In this document: positions 33,480 to 44,927 of the stretch, piece by piece
How positions within the stretch are numbered: position 1 is the first letter of the stretch
How the letters are laid out: the number at the start of each line of letters is the position of its first letter
Notes under the pieces: model-generated
Database searches by the model: none
Seen by the model: only the letters and a program-made list of their open reading frames with translations
What the model was told of the DNA's origin: nothing
Translations under genes and position numbers: made by a program
From: Blepharisma stoltei
Taxonomy: Eukaryota; Ciliophora; Heterotrichea; Heterotrichida; Blepharismidae
DNA: 64,000 bases
Direction of reading: 5' to 3'
NCBI GenBank assembly: GCA_914767885.1
Contig: CAJZBQ010000055.1
Location: 558,001 to 622,000 of the forward strand

Positions 33480-35607
33480 TTAAAACATTCTGCAAGTTGT
33501 AGATGACTGCTGCATTTCGCTCTTCTTTGCCTGTTTACTCAAGCTTTTCAGCTTCCCCATAATCTTTTTCCTGTCTTTTACTCCCTCGATCCCTATTTCA
33601 TCCTTCAGAAGTTTTTCATTTATAATAAACTTTGATTTCATCTGCTCAACTAAAAATTCCAATTCATCATATCCCGCTTCATAAAATTTTTCATATAAAT
33701 TCCCCAGTCCTAACGACTCTAATATCTCTTTTAGCGTTAAATCATTATGCTCTATTTTTGGGAAAATACAGCATTTCCAGAACGTTGACTCAATAATAAT
33801 GCTTTCGTTTACATATGAATTATTTAAAAATTCTTCTGGGGAATTTTTTGCTTTTTCAAGCATAAAAAGCAGCCTTTTCTGATGCCCTGGCTTAGAAATT
33901 CCAATATTTTTGAGCATTTCTGCAGTTAGTGGCAAAGGCGTGCTCATTTGGTTTATTAGGCTATCAAAATCGTCAAATCCTGCATTTACTAAATTTGAAA
34001 AATAAATGTCAAGCTTAATGTTTATCAGAAACTCGTAAAGTTTGTCGTTTTCTTTTACCAAAATAGAAATTTCTCGGCTTCCAGGCTGAGAAATTGATTT
34101 TTGGTTAGCCCCAAGAGTGGTGTCAGCTGTTCCACAAGATTTGAGGTATTTTGAAAAAGGCGTCGGAGGACTTGAATAAACCTTGTTTGTAGGGCTCATG
34201 GCTATAGAAGCTAAAGAGGACTGGCACTGTAAAGATGGTAAGCTTGAAATATGCTGATTTACCATAATTACCCTCAAAATGATAATTAATTAAATTATCA
34301 GATAATTCATAGGAATTATCATATCTTCTTCGCTAGACCTGGCTTCTCTTATAGCACAAAGCCCTGTATAGGTAAGCACACTAAAACTGTTCTCTTAGGC
34401 TTGCTCATTCTCAGCTACTAGGAGACATAGCTAATCACCTTCAGCTGAATAGTCAACTACAAATTAACAAATCAATATAAGGATCTGGTTTTGTCAAATG
34501 GAATTGACTTATTATCTGAAAGTGATGAACTAAATCTCCAAAATACTCAGCAACTGCAAGCACAAGGACACGAATGCGTGCCAACGCTATATTAGCATCA
34601 TATTCCACATTTTCACTTCAATCATCTAAAATTTGTTGAATTTTTTGTATCTTAGCTAGGCTTGAAGGAGTATTCCCTTGCTTATCTTTTATATCAGGAT
34701 TTGCACCATGAGAAAGCAAAAGCTTGATAATTTCTAAATGGCCGTTTTCTGCTGCAATGTGCAAAGGGGACTGGCCCAATTGAAAATTTAAAGAATTTGG
34801 GTCCGCATAATTTTGTAGTAAAATATTGACTGTTTTGGCATCTCCTCTATATGTCGCGTTGTGTAAAGGAGTTTCGCCTTCTAGATTCGCATTTTTGGGG
34901 TCTGCCCCGTGGCTTAGAAGAAGCTTGACGGTGTCATATTCAAAATTATCAGCTGCTATGTGTAATGGGGTTTCCCCTAGGTTGTTTGGAATATTTGGGT
35001 CGGCTCCTAAATGCAAGAGAAATTCTGTTTTTTTATAGTTATGCAGGCTTGCATTGTAAATTAATATATTAAACTTTATTTTAAAACAAATTAATTCATG
35101 GGAAATTTGTATATTTGACATTACTGAAGAAAAAAGCTGTGTAGAGCCTAAACGGCTATCCTGGCGGTTCAAATACTCTGGATCAGACTTAATTAGTTCT
35201 CTGATTTCCTCCCGTTTAAACTGTAACAAAAAATCTGTTCCAATTTAAAGGTCGATTTTTAAAAGCAATTATTCTAATATTTTTTAAAGCTAATGAATGT
35301 TTAAATTTTTGAATTTTAAATTAGTTTTATGAAGAATTAAATTTAAAAAATTATTGATTCAGTGTGAAAACTATTCAAATAATATCCTAATTCACCTTTA
35401 CACTTAAATTAGTATTTTTACCTATAAAATTTTCCTATGAATTTTGTTCCAATTTAAAGGGGATTAAAAAGTACCCAAAAAAAGCAAACTTCACCGATGC
35501 TTTGTTCCAATTTTAAAGGGGGGAGTGAGAGAAGCAAATTCTTCAGAGGATGCATTTAGTGAACTGTTATCATTGTTTGTGGTTCCTTCATTTTCAATAC
35601 TTTGCAT
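33480..35607 (-). CDS. Ankyrin-repeat protein with two SAM domains
   Basis: M at 35607 (MQSIENEGTTNNDNSS). A family-2 MITE interrupts before FKREEIRELIKSDPEYLNRQ. Then come four or so ankyrin repeats (TEFLLHLGADPNIPNNLGE, TPLHIAADNFEYDTVKLLLS, TPLHNATYRGDAKTVNILLQ, SPLHIAAENGHLEIIKLLLS). After a poorly conserved stretch with TGA=Trp (ILDDWSENVEYDAN), an insertion of uncertain ends at about 34265-34480 follows, and then two SAM domains (about 33880-34050, FSNLVNAGFDDFDSLINQM...; and about 33560-33720, LYEKFYEAGYDELEFLVEQM...). ANK-plus-SAM proteins are scaffolds. If the middle insertion is not removable, these are two genes: ankyrin (34480-35607) and SAM (33480-34277). Confidence 0.7.
34265..34480 (-). 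mobile_element. Possible SINE-like insertion between ankyrin and SAM parts
   Basis: Several stops in all frames, composition like the SINE-like elements, an AGGTCTAG motif also found in the 45.5-kb copy, and an AT-rich TTTAATTAATTATC end on the minus strand. No clear target duplication found. Confidence 0.35.
35222..35525. mobile_element. C/G-tipped MITE, family 2, in the ankyrin gene
   Basis: Right end TTGTTCCAATTTTAAAGGGGGGAG next to TGA (35526-35528); internal TTCCAATTTAAAGG copies. The left end has drifted and the join to FKREEIREL cannot be fixed to the base. Confidence 0.6.
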
Positions 35608-35651
35608 TTTGTATTAAAATGATAAATAATGGAGTTATCAAGATAAAAAAG

Positions 35652-38600
35652 TTAGATTATTAGTAAATATAATAAGAAAACCAACAAAATTGTAGCTATG
35701 ATTGAGGATTTATTAATTCCCCTTTGCTAGTTAATAAAATTCCTTGCTCGCAATACAAGGGTTAATTTTTTTAAAGCGATATTAATGTTTTTAAAATAAT
35801 CCATAATTTAATTTATAAAAATTTATGTTTTCCATATATTTTGCTTTTATAATATTCAATTATATATTAAAATAAATTTTATTCCAAACTAAACATATTC
35901 AAGTAATTTTGCTTGCTAACCAAGGGTGATAAATTATCACCAAAAAAATTTTTATAATTGTTTTTTGCTAATTAAGGAGGACTAAGTATTTTAATGTCTT
36001 CTTCATAATTTTTGTGTTTTTTGGGGAGGGGGTTTGAATTTAAGTGCCTTGGGGAGCTTACAAATAGTTTGCGGTATGAATATAAAAACGGTTGGATTTT
36101 TATTTCTCGAGTGATTACAGATTTTTTTCTTAGTTTTTGCTCAGCTATTCCTATATTTTTTCTTATATTTTGTATATGAAATTCACAGTCTCCAATATCC
36201 TTTTTTATAATTGTAATATTTTCTTTTATTTTCAATTTATCGTCAGATATTTGTGAAAACTTAAGCTGAAGCTTCTTCATTTTTTCTGACTCCTGCTTAT
36301 TTTTTGCTATAACGATGATATACTTATTGTGTAAAGCTGCATTTTGAGCTCTCAAAGATAGCAATTTTTCATTTGCTTGAAAAATATAAGCATTAGCATC
36401 TCTGAGTTTATAATTAAATAAAGCAAGCTTTTTGTCATATGATAAAGCATACTCCTTAATCCTATATCTTAACAAGTTTGTATTATCAAAATTTAATACT
36501 TGCTTTCCTCTTAATTTTTCAATTTTTTGTATGTTTTCCTTTATTTTTTTGGTTAACTTTCTGATTAGTGATCATTTTTTCAAATCGTTTCAATATTGAA
36601 TGTGCCAATAAGAATAGTCCAATCTTTTTCTCATTAAAATTGTAATAGAAATACCTATTTTTCGGGCTCCAAATTCACGAATTTTTATGATTTCATTTAC
36701 CTCTTTTCATCTCAAAAATGAAATTTTAATTGTTTTAAAAAAAGCAGAAAATACAATTCTAGCAGCTTTTAGCTCATCCTTAGAAACACAGGTTTTGGAG
36801 ATTTTTGATAATTTTGTATATAAAATATTGTTTTTTCATTGCTTTAACACATTAGAAGCTACAGATTTTTCTAGCCTAAGCTGGCTTTGGCTTATTTTTC
36901 TAGCTCATATTTTATGTGATTGGGATTTTAATAGATTTTGTGTAGAAATTTCATTTTCTTCAGCCATTGAATTTAATTTTAATCTCAAAAATGCATGAAC
37001 TATAAGACTGCTTTGATAATTTTTGAGAAAATTGATAATATTCAATAAATTGATAGCATACAATTTTTCATAATTACTCTTTTCATTCAATGAGTAATTT
37101 TTCAATCTATCAAAAGCTAGCTTTATCATTAAATTGCATTTTATATTTAATTTCTCTGCTCCATTTCTAACATTTTGTTTTTTAATTATTCCTTTCTCAT
37201 TTTCTGTATAAAATGATTCTACTATTTCATTTGATTTCTGCATAGCATAAATTCTTATCAATAAAAACGACTCTGACTGATTTTTCCTCTCAATAATTTT
37301 TTGGATTTTTTGGACAACTTTTATGATTTTGCATATAAGTAGCTTTTTATTCTGAAAATATTCTTTTTCTTCTATTTTTTCTCACATAATTGTTGTTTTC
37401 AGCTTGCCAAAAGATATAGAAGTTTCCTATGTTTGGCGCTGTAAGGCCGATAAATTCTGATCGGAATTTATCGGTAGGTTGCACCAAATCAATGCCTTGT
37501 CGGACCAAAAAGCGATTTGGTCCGACGAACTTGGAAAGCTCCTGGGAAAATGTCTGCGCTTTTAGCGCTATATAGAGGAAACCTCTATATAAATTTATTT
37601 GATCATTTTTTAAGCGATTCTCATTTGCATATGAGCAAAATTCCATAATTAACTTTTGATAAAGCCTGATACTTAAATTCTCTGTTTTCATTCTTTTGAA
37701 CATAAAAACTTCTATACACCTGGATATTTTGGTTATTTCTAAATTTTGCTTCAATTAAACTAGCCCCTAGCTTTATCCTCATCATCCTCATTTTTTTCAA
37801 TTCCAATTTAAATGCTCATCAAATAAAATAATTCCTAGCCCTACAATTTTTGAAATAATTCCTCTCCTGATTTCTATCTTCTATCGTTTTATTTTTCGCC
37901 ATAACCTGCAATGTTTTTAAAACCTCTTTCCTTTTAACTATCATCACCAAATATTTGAATGTAATTTCTCTATATTTCTCTGCTGAATTTCTGTATTTAT
38001 CTACCTTTAAATTAGCTTTCTTTATTTTCCCCAGTCCTTTTTTTATCCTTTCATTCCTCCTATTTTCCAAAAATTCAGCAAATTTAATAACAGCTCGATT
38101 AAATTTCTGAGGACTTAAAACTTCTGCTTCTAGAGACTCATTTGAATTTAAGCTGCTTATCTCAAAAGTAGTTGTGTTGTCAGTAGAACTTTCAAAAGGA
38201 AATTCTTCTCTTTCTCCTAACATATTTCAAGTAATGACCCTAGTCACTCTTTTGATTTCTTCATTTTGGAAGATTTGGTATTTTTCTATATTTTCTTTTA
38301 AATATTCATTAAATCGATCACCGAAGTTAGGATTTAGCTCACTTCCCCCCTTTAAATTGGAACAAACAATTTTGTTCCAGTTTAAAAGGGCAGTTAAGAA
38401 AATTTTTTTATAAAAAAAAATTCAAAAATTTATCATAAATTTGTTTAATAAAATCCTATTTACTCTTTATCCTTTAAAAAAATAAAAAAAGCAAAATATA
38501 ACTAAATTTTTATTATTAGTTAATACACCACTATTAATTGGTATCAAAACTATTTACACAAAATTATTATTTTTTTTTTGATAAGAAATAAATTAAAAAA

Positions 38601-39282
38601 AAAAATTAGAAAATTTATCATCAAAATACTAATTTTGTTTAAATAAAATATTATTTATACTCTATTCTTTAAAATAAAGCAAAAAAAGTAAATTTTAAAT
38701 TTTTGTAAAGAATTCGAATTTAATTTTTATCAAAATTATTTAAATAAAAAATATTATTTTTATCCAAAAAAATAAAAAATTTAGCAATTAAAAGATAATA
38801 AATTTATTTAAATAAGATGCCTTTTATACTCTTTTCTTTAAACAAGCGCAAGATATAACTAAAATTTTTAATTTTAGTTAAGAAGAAAGTTATATCAAAA
38901 CTTTTACATAAAAATTATGATTTTTATCTATAAAATTTTTTTATTATAAAATTGAATTTTATTCCAATTTAAAGGGGGTTAATTTAAAATTTTACCTATA
39001 TTTTGTTCAAATTTAAAGGGGGGAGTCAGGGGATAGAGGGTTTTCTCCGTTTAATAAGCAATCAATGTATTTTGCGTAGTTGTCGGCGTCGAAGTCTTCT
39101 ATTCTTTTATCATAAAATAGATCTTCGATGTAGTTTCTTATGGATTCTAGCAGGTGAGGAGAGTTTGTGAATAAATTTCGTAGAGAATCATCGAGCTGTT
39201 TTTTCTTGTTGATAAAAGTTTGAATGTCGCTGATTTCACTTTCAAGGACTTCATATAGCATTTCTTTAATTTCAGCTTCCAT
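35652..39282 (-). CDS. Sfi1-like/coiled-coil protein, tail-anchored after excision
   Basis: Starts MEAEIKEMLYEVLESEISDI at 39282. After a 684-bp MITE (38342-39025) is removed it continues NGENPLSPELNPNFGDRFNEYLKENIEKY... into long stretches of helical sequence. Spaced aromatic/basic motifs (FKYLVMIVKRKEVL, VFMFKRMKTENL, AFDRLKNYSLNEK, VHAFLRLKLNSM, FHFLRWKEVNEI, YWNDLKKWSLIRK) resemble centrin-binding Sfi1 repeats. TGA codes Trp repeatedly. The 3' part is coiled coil. A family-3 MITE at 35717-35982 creates an early stop; excision extends the protein to ILNKSSIIATILLVFLLYLLII-TAA, a C-terminal membrane anchor. One frame change near 36720-36800 is unresolved. An Sfi1-type centrin-binding fibre component is the best guess. 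Confidence 0.6.
35717..35982. mobile_element. C/G-tipped MITE, family 3 (TTCCCC...GGAGGAC, GCTAATTAAG type)
   Basis: TAA target duplication at 35714-35716 and 35983-35985. Inner motifs TTGCTAGTTAATAAAA and TTTTTTGCTAATTAAGG. Excision is in frame in the Sfi1-like gene. Confidence 0.75.
37430..37595. repeat. In-frame hairpin-rich insertion in the Sfi1-like gene
   Basis: Consecutive perfect or near-perfect hairpins: CCGATAAATT/AATTTATCGG, GTCGGACCAAA/TTTGGTCCGAC, GCGCTTTTAGCGC and ATATAGAGG/CCTCTATAT, with TATAGCGC at one edge. On the minus strand this stretch stays open and encodes an atypical segment (VGPNRFLVRQGIDLVQPTDK), so it is not betrayed by stops. Confidence 0.6.
38342..39025. mobile_element. 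Long C/G-tipped MITE, family 2, with internal tandem repeats
   Basis: TCA target duplication (38339-38341 and 39026-39028), ends CTTCCCCCC / GGGGGGAG, and TTTAAATTGGAACAAA motifs at both ends. The interior holds about three diverged copies of a roughly 170-bp AT-rich unit (each with a TTTATACTCT...TTTAAA...AGCAA core). Excision restores the Sfi1-like frame. Confidence 0.8.
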
Positions 39283-39486
39283 TTTATATAAAATTTGCAA
39301 TTTTTTAGAGTTTTCCTCTCAACTAAACACAAAAATCCTAAAAATTCCTTAATTTATAGCAAAGATATGATGCTTTAATATAGGAAATATCCCTCTAATG
39401 GCACCCAAAGCACATTTTTGTTATTTTATTTATAAGTTTTACATTAGTTAAATATAAAAACCTAAAATCTTTTAAATGAGATATAA

Positions 39487-40413
39487 ATGGACTACAGAAA
39501 TAACCCAAACGAAAGATTGCTAGGGTCTTCTCCTTATCCTCTAGTAAACTGCGCTTACACATTAGGAACTCCAGAAGAAGCTCGATCAGAAACCTTTTGG
39601 CAGATGCTCACGAAGATTGCGTGTCCTTTTTTTGCAGCAAAGACCTTTATTTCCTTTATCACTATCTTTCAAATTACTTTATATGCTATTTTCACTAAAA
39701 ATCCATATGTTTCTATAGTTTCTTTTTTAATTCCCAATCTATTAAATAAAGAATATATCATTTCAGTCGCTTACGACCCTAGTGAAGAATCATTATTTCG
39801 GCCTTCTTATGAAGCACTAAACGATCTAGGTGAAAGAAATGCTACAAAGTTGCAGAAATTCCAAATTTGGAGGTGGATTACACCAGTTTTACTTCATGCA
39901 AGTCTTTCCCACTTGATATTCAACATGATTATGCAATTAATTCTTGGCACAAGACTAGAACCAACAGTGGGGATGAAAAAAACTTTATATCTTTATTTCT
40001 TATGTGATTTCGGTGGAAATTTGTTAGGAGCGATACTAGACCCTAACGCAAGAGCTGTAGGGGCGTCTACTTCAATTTTTGGGATGATTTCTGCAATGAT
40101 AGCATGGGTGCTTATGAATTGGCATAGTTTAGAAGGAAACGCATATAGAGTTATCACACTATTGGTATTATTGATTTTAATGATCATGAGCCTTATTACT
40201 GGAATTGTAAATCTTATGTAGGTTTCTACACAAACGGATAATTCAGGCCACTTTGGAGGAATGATTGTGGGATTTATTGCTGCTTATGCAATTTTCGACT
40301 ATATTGGACAAGTTTCAGATAAAGACAGACTGTGGAAAACTTGTGCAAAGGCGGCGATTTTGGCGTATTTTGCAGTAGGGCTGATATATTTTTATGGGTT
40401 TATGGTAATTTAA
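39487..40413 (+). CDS. Rhomboid-family intramembrane serine protease
   Basis: About 300 residues. A cytosolic N-terminus and a first membrane segment are followed by the rhomboid core: RWITPVLLHASLSHLIFNM (His-x3-His-Leu-x2-Asn motif), the GASTSIFG active-site Ser segment, and SGHFGGMIVGF carrying the catalytic His. Seven or so hydrophobic helices. A 15-nt intron at 40207-40221 removes the TAG that otherwise ends the frame just before the His motif. Intact catalytic Ser-His dyad, so it is likely active; substrate unknown. TAA stop at 40411-40413. No IES. Confidence 0.92.
40207..40221 (+). other. 15-nt spliceosomal intron in rhomboid gene
   Basis: GTAAATCTTATGTAG. Removal joins SLITGI to VSTQTDNSGHFGG, required for the catalytic His. 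Confidence 0.88.
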
Positions 40414-40462
40414 TGATTATTTGAATAGTAAAACTATTAAAAATTAGTCTAAGCTCATTAAG

Positions 40463-41940
40463 TTACCTAGAAAATTTCTCCATTGCTTGAGATATCCATT
40501 GGTTTATCATCGCTACCTCTCTGGAGCGTGCATAAAGCACAGACTGAGGGTCTCTTGGGTTTGGCGTTCTTAAATCTAAATGGTGAGCTCCTCCTTTGAT
40601 TCCTATAACTGTTGTTTGGTCATTAATAGGCTCTTGAATGCACCCGCCTCCCCATGGATCTAAAGTTCCATAAGTAAACACAATATTTGAAGCTGAGGCC
40701 AAGGTAATATTTACGTCATTTGTCCCCATTCCATAGTTAATAGGCGCCCAATCAGGTCTTGGCGACACTCCAAAGAGGCCTTGACACATTTTGGCCCATT
40801 GTTGATAATTCCAAGGTCTTACTGGATACATGTCATTTGGCAGCCCATATTGTCCGATTGGGAAAATCAGCTCAGTGCAGGTCTGATAGGTCCATGGCTC
40901 AAGCCCACTTCCACCTCCATATAAATCATAGCATGTTAAATTTCCAGTCGAATTATAAAACAAGTTATTAATCTGGGCAAATCCCATGAGTGCTTGCCAC
41001 ATGTTTTCGTTTTGAGAGAACTGGGACATGATAGAGCAGGACACGTTAACAGGGAAACCTGGCAAAAGACTGTCTACGTTTGTAGGGTAAGGGTAGTCAA
41101 ATTGTGCCATTCCCTGAAAAGCGTCTGCTATAAAATCTTCTAAAGCTAGAACGTCACCTTGTTCTTGTATTGACTGGCAAGGGTTAAAAATGTTTTCAAG
41201 GGCTGTATAAACTAAAGGTCTGTCAATAAAATTGTCTAGGATTAAGAAACCATTATGAATGTTTCCTTCGCAGTCTCTGTCCACATTAAAGTAATCATTT
41301 GTACTGATCCTTGCATATGAGGTCCCATTTACGTCTAATGGCATTAGGACTGGTGCTGAGCTTGCAATGGCGCCGTCTACGAATTGTGGGTATTTAATTC
41401 TAAAATAGGCAGCTAACATCCCACCGTAGGAGCCTCCAAATACAATAACAGGTGTGGAGTTGCTTGGCTTAAGCTGCTGGATAATGTCTGCAAAGTCCCA
41501 TAAGACTTGGTCGGTGCTCAGATATTTCCAACTATGCTATTTAAAATTGAAATAACAAAAAAAATCTATTTTTTATAGGAAAACTTTTTAATTTAGCTTA
41601 TAAATATAAGGATAAATGGACTTGGAATTGATTCCCCATAATATCTATGCTCAATAAATGCAACTGAAGCATTGTACTGTGGGCCTAAAGTTCCTACAAG
41701 CCACCCAGTCATTTGATAAAATTGAGTTATTGGGCCTTCATTACCTGTGTATACAAAGAGAGGAGCTGTTGGGCTGCCTTGACTATAGAGAACACGGATA
41801 TTTATTGTGCCTGGATCCCTGTTTATATGGTCAAGGTCCTCTGTAAACCAAAGTGTTTGATAATTTGGGCCAATATCAAGTGGACCTTCATAGTTAAGTG
41901 GTGACAGGCGTTTTGATAAAACTCCTAACTTACCTTGTTT
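40463..41940 (-). CDS. Peptidase family S28 serine carboxypeptidase (Pro-X carboxypeptidase/DPP2-like)
   Basis: In order on the minus strand: NYQTLWFTEDLDHINRD, APLFVYTGNEGPITQF, VAFIEHRYYGESIPS, KYLSTDQVLWDFADIIQ, VIVFGGSYGGMLAAYFR (nucleophile Ser in GGSYGG), TYGTLDPWGGG (Asp) and GGAHHLDLR (His). This is the complete S28 triad. Several NxS/T sites fit a lysosomal or secreted enzyme cleaving after proline. An IES at about 41537-41622 interrupts it. The N-terminus is unsettled: an open frame continues upstream through a family-1 MITE (42003-42389) after its in-frame removal, but I see no signal peptide or ATG there. Confidence 0.9.
41537..41622. mobile_element. Short IES in the S28 peptidase gene (approximate ends)
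   Basis: The minus-strand frame runs ...HRYYGESIPS, then AT-rich DNA with stops, then WKYLSTDQVLWDF. AGT repeats flank it; edges are uncertain by a few bases. Confidence 0.6.
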
Positions 41941-42002
41941 AAGTTTTTTTTTTCAGAAATTGCCTTTGTTTATTCAATTAAAAATTAATAATACACTGCT
42001 TA

Positions 42003-42389
42003 CTCCCCCCCCCCCCTCCGTGAGCGAACAAAACCATTAGAAAAATCGCCATTTTTTTGACCAAAAACCCACCCTCCGTGAGTGAACAAAAATTTTTTTT
42101 AATAGAAAAAATTTTAATGGAAAAAAATTTTGATATATAAGTGATAATTAGTATAATGAAATCTAGAGCTAATTCTGTTTAATTTTAAACAAATTGCGTT
42201 TTAAAACATAAATTTTGCAAATTAAATTAATATTTGCTTCCCAATTTTTGCAAATTAGGATTTTTTTAAATTTCGAAAAAAATATTTTTTATAAAATTTA
42301 TATATAAATTTTTTTTAAAAAAAAAATTAACCCCCCTCCGTGAGCGAACAAAATTTTTTTGTTCGCTCACGGAGGGGGGGGGGGGGGAG
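42003..42389. mobile_element. C/G-tipped MITE, family 1, reverse orientation
   Basis: TTA target duplication at 42000-42002 and 42390-42392. Mirror image of 32991-33346, including the terminal palindrome (GAGCGAACAAAA). Lies at the 5' edge of the S28 peptidase gene. Confidence 0.85.
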
Positions 42390-42392
42390 TTA

Positions 42393-43068
42393 GGTTTCGA
42401 TGTTTCTTATAGTATATGGCCTCTATGAATTTCTCAAAAATTGAAAATTTTAAAATAAATACATATAAGGAAAAATTATTTTAAATTAAGAAAGGGATAA
42501 GAAAAGTAGGAAGATAAGTGGCACCATTTATTTCACCTAATGACTCAAAAGTGAAGAATCTAGAGTAGACAGGCAATTTAACAAATCAGCTGTAAATGAT
42601 AATGTTATTGATAGATGCTATATTAAACCCACAAATTGAAATTATAACATATTTTATTTTATAAATTATGATGTATCTAAATTGAGCTAAATTTAATTTA
42701 AAAATTATTATTAATTGCGGAATTAATCTTATAAATAATAATTAATCTTCGCTTAATTAGCTTATTTAAACGATAGTTATATTACTCTTTTGATTTGAGC
42801 TCTTATATTTAAAGTAGATCTAGGTCTCAGTATTATTTTACTTCTTTTATGCATTTTTGAATAAAAATAAGATGCCATTGTTTATTATTTTTAACTTTAA
42901 GCCTCAATTATTTTAAAATTTTTTTAATTATTAAATTTAGAGCTTTACTCCTCCAATTTATATAAAAAATAATTTATAAGAAATTTCATGATAGTCTTTA
43001 AATATAATATCGATATATATCTATCAAATATAAAGCAAATTAGATATTTATTAATTACAACCTTTATT
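42393..43068. other. Divergent intergenic region
   Basis: AT-rich region between the 5' ends of the S28 peptidase and the next gene; presumably contains both promoters. No repeat family recognised. Confidence 0.4.
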
Positions 43069-44808
43069 ATGGAAACATCAAAAAGCCAAGGCTTGTTTAT
43101 AATCATTGAAGGAGAAAAAATCAATCTTGATAGCTCAATTCTCAGTGAAATTAATGCAAAACTCCCAATCACACTACCTCACTATATAAATAAAACCCAC
43201 TTTTCTCAGTTTCTCTATCTTTGCTCTTCCACCAAACCAAACCTCCAAGATCACGATGTATTATGTAAAGCCTTCGAAATTTTTACAATTCTTCAGCACT
43301 CAAATAGCGTCAAAATAGCTCAAAACTGTATAATTCAAAAACTCAACAAAAAATCCTCACTCATTTTCTTTGATGAAGCCGTTAATCAGCTAAAGAATGA
43401 AAATCAAGAAGCTTGAAAAGACATTTATGAAGCCTGTCTAGCAAAAATTGATGACTATATATTATCATATACGAAAAATGATTTTTCTAAGCTGTCAGCT
43501 GACTCTATAGAAGTCTTAATTGGTATTTATTATTCTCAGCCTATCGCTTCTTCATTAATTCTCGCATTAAAAAATAAACGAGAAGCCCTTGGAATTTTAG
43601 ATTTATTAGTTAAAGAAGAATCTACTTCAGTTAGGCCTAATGATTCTTATGATATTGAATTCTGCTGAAATCTGTCTAAGGAAAAGTCAAATAATTACTT
43701 AGAAAGTGAACCATTTTTGCTTGATTTTTTGAAATTTTCGCTGATTTTAATCAGATTTCCTAACGAAAGCAAGTGTGAGCTCTACCTTCAGCTGTCAAGA
43801 AACAATGAAGAACAAAGGATAATATCCATAAGCTATAGCTTACAAATTTCAGATAAATCCAGTTTTGAAACGCTGAACTTGATATCAGGACCAAATTCCC
43901 AATTTTTGATCAGCTCCTTTGGCTGCGACTCAATCAATACTCTTCCAAGCAGCAAAATTGCTTTAAAAATAGAAAAAATCCCTTCAGCAATCCTCAATTG
44001 CATAGCTAAAAACCCTAGTGAAACTTTATTAATAGAAGACCTGACCCTGCTTCCTCGCACCAAGCTTAGCCTTCTATTAAGATTTAAACATTTAAAAATA
44101 ACTAATGAAGACGATGCCTTGGAGCTTGTCGGAAGATTTATCCAAGAAAACCAAATTTCTGACGATTCTTTATCAGATTTATTATCTCCTTTAAAATGGG
44201 AATTTATTACCCTAAATTCTCTATTTAAAGCTGTTTTTGCGTATCCTGAGCTAAAGAAGTCTCAATATTTTATACAGAAATTCAAAGAAGAATTGCTAAT
44301 AAAAGGATGTGGGGAAGCAAGGAAACATAAAGAAAAACCAAGGCTTAGTTATGAGAAAAGAATCAAGGAGGACTCAGAAATTTTCGATGAGTTGTGCAGC
44401 TGTATTTTTAAAAATGAGGAAGAGCCAGAAATAAGAGAAAGTGAAATTGTATATTTGAGCGACATGATTGGACAGAAAGAACAGGAACTACAAAATTTGA
44501 AAGGATCTTATCACTCTCATTCTTTTACTCTGGGAACGAGCACTCCAGACAGCCTACAAACGAAATTGCATGAAGAAATTTCCGATTTCCCTGAGTTTCC
44601 TCAGATTTCTCCGATCAGAAAGCCTCTAAAAGTATCATCCCCACTAAACCCTATCCCAGAATTTATTCCTCAAGTATATTTTTTTTCTATTAAATTCACC
44701 ATTTTTTCCCTTTATTTCCCCTCAACTTTCCTATATTATCTCAGTATAAAGCCAGACACTACAGATACCGCAATTCTTTCTTTGCTCAATAAGCTTGAAT
44801 TGCTCTAA
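43069..44808 (+). CDS. Helical protein of unknown function, possibly BTB/BACK-like
   Basis: About 550 residues. Opens METSKSQGLFIIIEGEKINLDSSIL, and LPHYINKTHFSQFLYLCSSTKP followed by helical repeats recalls the BTB-to-BACK layout, with a late coiled-coil stretch (YLSDMIGQKEQELQNLKGSY) and a Pro-rich tail. TGA codes Trp at NQEAWKDIYEA and EFCWNLSKE. Near the end, 72 bp at 44677-44748 is a stop-free, in-frame TA-bounded insertion; removal gives FIPQVKPDTTDTAILSLLNKL. TAA stop. The family is not certain. Confidence 0.65.
44677..44748. mobile_element. Cryptic in-frame TA-bounded IES (72 bp, no stops)
   Basis: TA at 44675-44676 and 44747-44748. Length is a multiple of three and it translates to a Phe/Tyr-rich, low-complexity segment foreign to the Pro-rich and Glu-rich surroundings, with much higher T content. 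Confidence 0.55.
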
Positions 44809-44927
44809 CCTCCTATAAATATTTTAATTCAGCTTGATTAAATCTATCCCCAACTCTCTAATTAATTTTACCTATTTTTTATAATAAATATCCGAATTTT
44901 CATCAATATAAGTATAAATATTTTTTA

